Assembly: GCA_018105865.1 (NCBI GenBank)
Contig: CM030851.1
Location: forward strand, 14,553,861 to 14,617,860
Length of the DNA stretch: 64,000 bases
Direction of reading: 5' to 3'
DNA from: Metaphire vulgaris
Lineage: Eukaryota; Annelida; Clitellata; Crassiclitellata; Megascolecidae
The notes under the pieces were generated by a model. That model was given only the letters and a program-made list of their open reading frames with translations. It was not told the origin of the DNA and did not search any database. Numbering within the stretch: the first letter of the stretch is position 1; every line of letters begins with the position of its first letter. Below are positions 27,400 through 64,000 of this stretch, one piece after another. The translations under genes and the position numbers were made by a program.

Positions 27400-27633
27400 T
27401 TATATTCAATATTGAAATATGCTCTGATTGGTCTGTGCCATTTTCTGCTCCTCTGTCGTGAGGCGCTTGTCAGCTCAGTGGTCGTTGACGGACGTTTAGC
27501 GACGTAGAGACTAGGGACTGATTTTCTCTTCGCGGAACTTTTCGGATGTTGAGATTCGGGATTTAGACTGGGGTGCGATGAATCCATTTGATAGGATTAT
27601 CTGACCCGGATCGTCGGATTATCCTCTGTCTGG
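27400..27633 (+). promoter_or_regulatory. Probable promoter and 5' leader of the RhoGAP gene
   Basis: This interval is richer in GC and CpG than the surrounding AT-rich sequence, and the first coding exon follows directly. No TATA box was identified, so a TATA-less promoter is likely. A 118-codon antisense frame across it is considered spurious. Start-site position is an inference. Confidence 0.4.
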
Positions 27634-63093
<35,460 letters not shown>

Positions 63094-63246
63094 AGAAGTT
63101 TAGATTGGTAGCATTTTGCCATTCGTGTTGCTTTAATATCATTTGACAATTTAATTTTATCGGTTACCGTGTAGATTCAGAGTTGCAGAAGTTGTGTGTT
63201 CTGGGTGATTATTTAGTTATATACATCTTCATTTCTATGGCTATTG

Positions 63247-63247
63247 C

Positions 63248-63314
<67 letters not shown>
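63247..63314. repeat. (TTA)n microsatellite
   Basis: About 22 uninterrupted ATT/TTA units in the 3' flank of the RhoGAP gene. Confidence 0.95.
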
Positions 63315-63496
63315 GCCTGTTTGGGTTCATCCATATATTATGTACGCACTGAGGGGGGAGTGGGGTTGGATTTAGGAGATTTTGCATATGTATGGTGTGC
63401 AAACGGAGGGTTGAAAATATGCCATTTTTGCTTATGTACTATATGGATGAGCCCTTTCTTAGCACACAGTACGGTAAGTCATTCACAAAGTGAAGA

Positions 63497-63580
63497 AATG
63501 TGAATGTGGAGCGAAAAACTTGCCCAAGGTCACTCATTACACAGTGGCTAAGGTCAGATTTGAACCAACCCCTCACCCCC
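63497..63580. repeat. CORE-SINE-like fragment
   Basis: ACTTGCCCAAGGTCACTCAT and GGTCAGATTTGAACCAACCC have the order and wording of the CTTGCCCAAGGTCAC...GATTTGAACC block found in CORE/MIR-type SINEs. The head and tail of the element are not identified. Confidence 0.5.
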
Positions 63581-64000
63581 CAAATTGCTTGGAAATAATC
63601 CTACTGCTACTACACTCTTGACAATTTTCACATTTACCCTTAAGGTGCCGGTACCAAGTATACTTACAATTGCATTACAGTTACAAAGTATTTGTTGTTT
63701 AAGGCTTTTAAGATTTATTTACATTTTGTATTTTATGAACTTTCTTTTTCAGATGGAATGACTTTGTAATGTAATATAATATGTGACATGTAATAGCAGA
63801 GGATTTGGAATTTTGATGTTGCAAAGACGTTTTATTGTTTTGACAATTCTGTTTATTATTTTTTAGTTTATTTCATGTGAATTGATTTAAGAAGCTTGCC
63901 AGCCTCTCATTTAACTGTGAGTAAAATTTTGCAAATGTGAATTTTCTGACATATCTATGTTCACTCCCCTCATGTTTTCATGTCTTTGTTTATTTTTCAC

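Larger units (their letters stand above)
25213..27400. other. Intergenic interval between the lectin cluster and the RhoGAP gene
   Basis: Contains R1 repeat fragments (25790-25870; 26020-26300 inverted), a CACTGACA-rich simple repeat (26334-26455), a truncated LINE (26655-26821) and a hAT fragment around 26955. No gene was recognised. Confidence 0.55.
63094..64000. other. 3' flank of the RhoGAP gene
   Basis: No AATAAA was found soon after the stop. Contents are a (TTA)n run (63247-63314), a retroposon-like block around 63497-63580, and AT-rich sequence without coding signs. Confidence 0.5.

Noticed and set aside
27231..27587. 118-codon minus-strand frame upstream of the RhoGAP start
   Set aside because: Single open frame over the GC-richer promoter region, without supporting splice sites or recognisable domains.

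Overview
This is a stretch of animal (metazoan) nuclear DNA. It has split genes with GT-AG introns of hundreds to thousands of bases, very many di-, tri- and tetranucleotide microsatellites, and small dispersed DNA transposons (hAT-like, TTAA-target and TA-target types), LINE fragments and tRNA-derived repeats. The mix of earthworm-EW29-like lectins and a GMIP/ARHGAP29-type RhoGAP points to an invertebrate, probably marine. The phylum cannot be fixed from the sequence alone.

Layout. (1) 1-6.6 kb: a probable terminal exon of an unknown plus-strand gene (391-868), then repeats, including a decayed copy of part of that exon near 2.5 kb. (2) 6.7-25.2 kb: a tandem cluster of signal-peptide-less R-type (beta-trefoil, QxW) lectin genes resembling the 29-kDa galactose-binding lectin EW29. 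Unit A1 (6688-10024) has one lectin domain fused to about 55 copies of a nine-residue KDKPPGH(Y/D)D repeat. Unit A2 (10734-14689) has an N-type domain, a Pro-rich linker and a C-type domain. It also contains a 120-nt phase 2-2 exon encoding a membrane helix, an alternative terminal exon, and a one-base frameshift in an A run. Unit C (18358-25212) is a clean 312-residue two-domain lectin with a Gln/Gly/Tyr/Pro-rich linker. Exon phases are the same across units (0-1-1-1-2-1), so domains, linkers and the membrane exon could be exchanged without loss of frame. (3) 25.2-27.6 kb: repeats, including a 5'-truncated LINE. (4) 27.6-63.1 kb: one large plus-strand gene of 26 coding exons, whose phases all agree and give a 996-residue protein with F-BAR, atypical C1 and RhoGAP domains, orthologous in architecture to GMIP/ARHGAP29/ARHGAP45. 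Its introns hold LINE ends, a decayed repetitive ORF, MITEs, a tRNA-like SINE and microsatellites. (5) 63.1-64 kb: 3' flank.

How the genes may work together. The lectins are predicted to be soluble, cytosolic or unconventionally secreted, multivalent galactose binders, with a possible membrane-anchored isoform. The RhoGAP gene is an independent neighbour expected to switch off RhoA-type GTPases at curved membranes. Nothing in the sequence links the two functionally. The most unusual item is the modular lectin locus. All gene models here come from manual reading of splice sites and phases, without transcript data.
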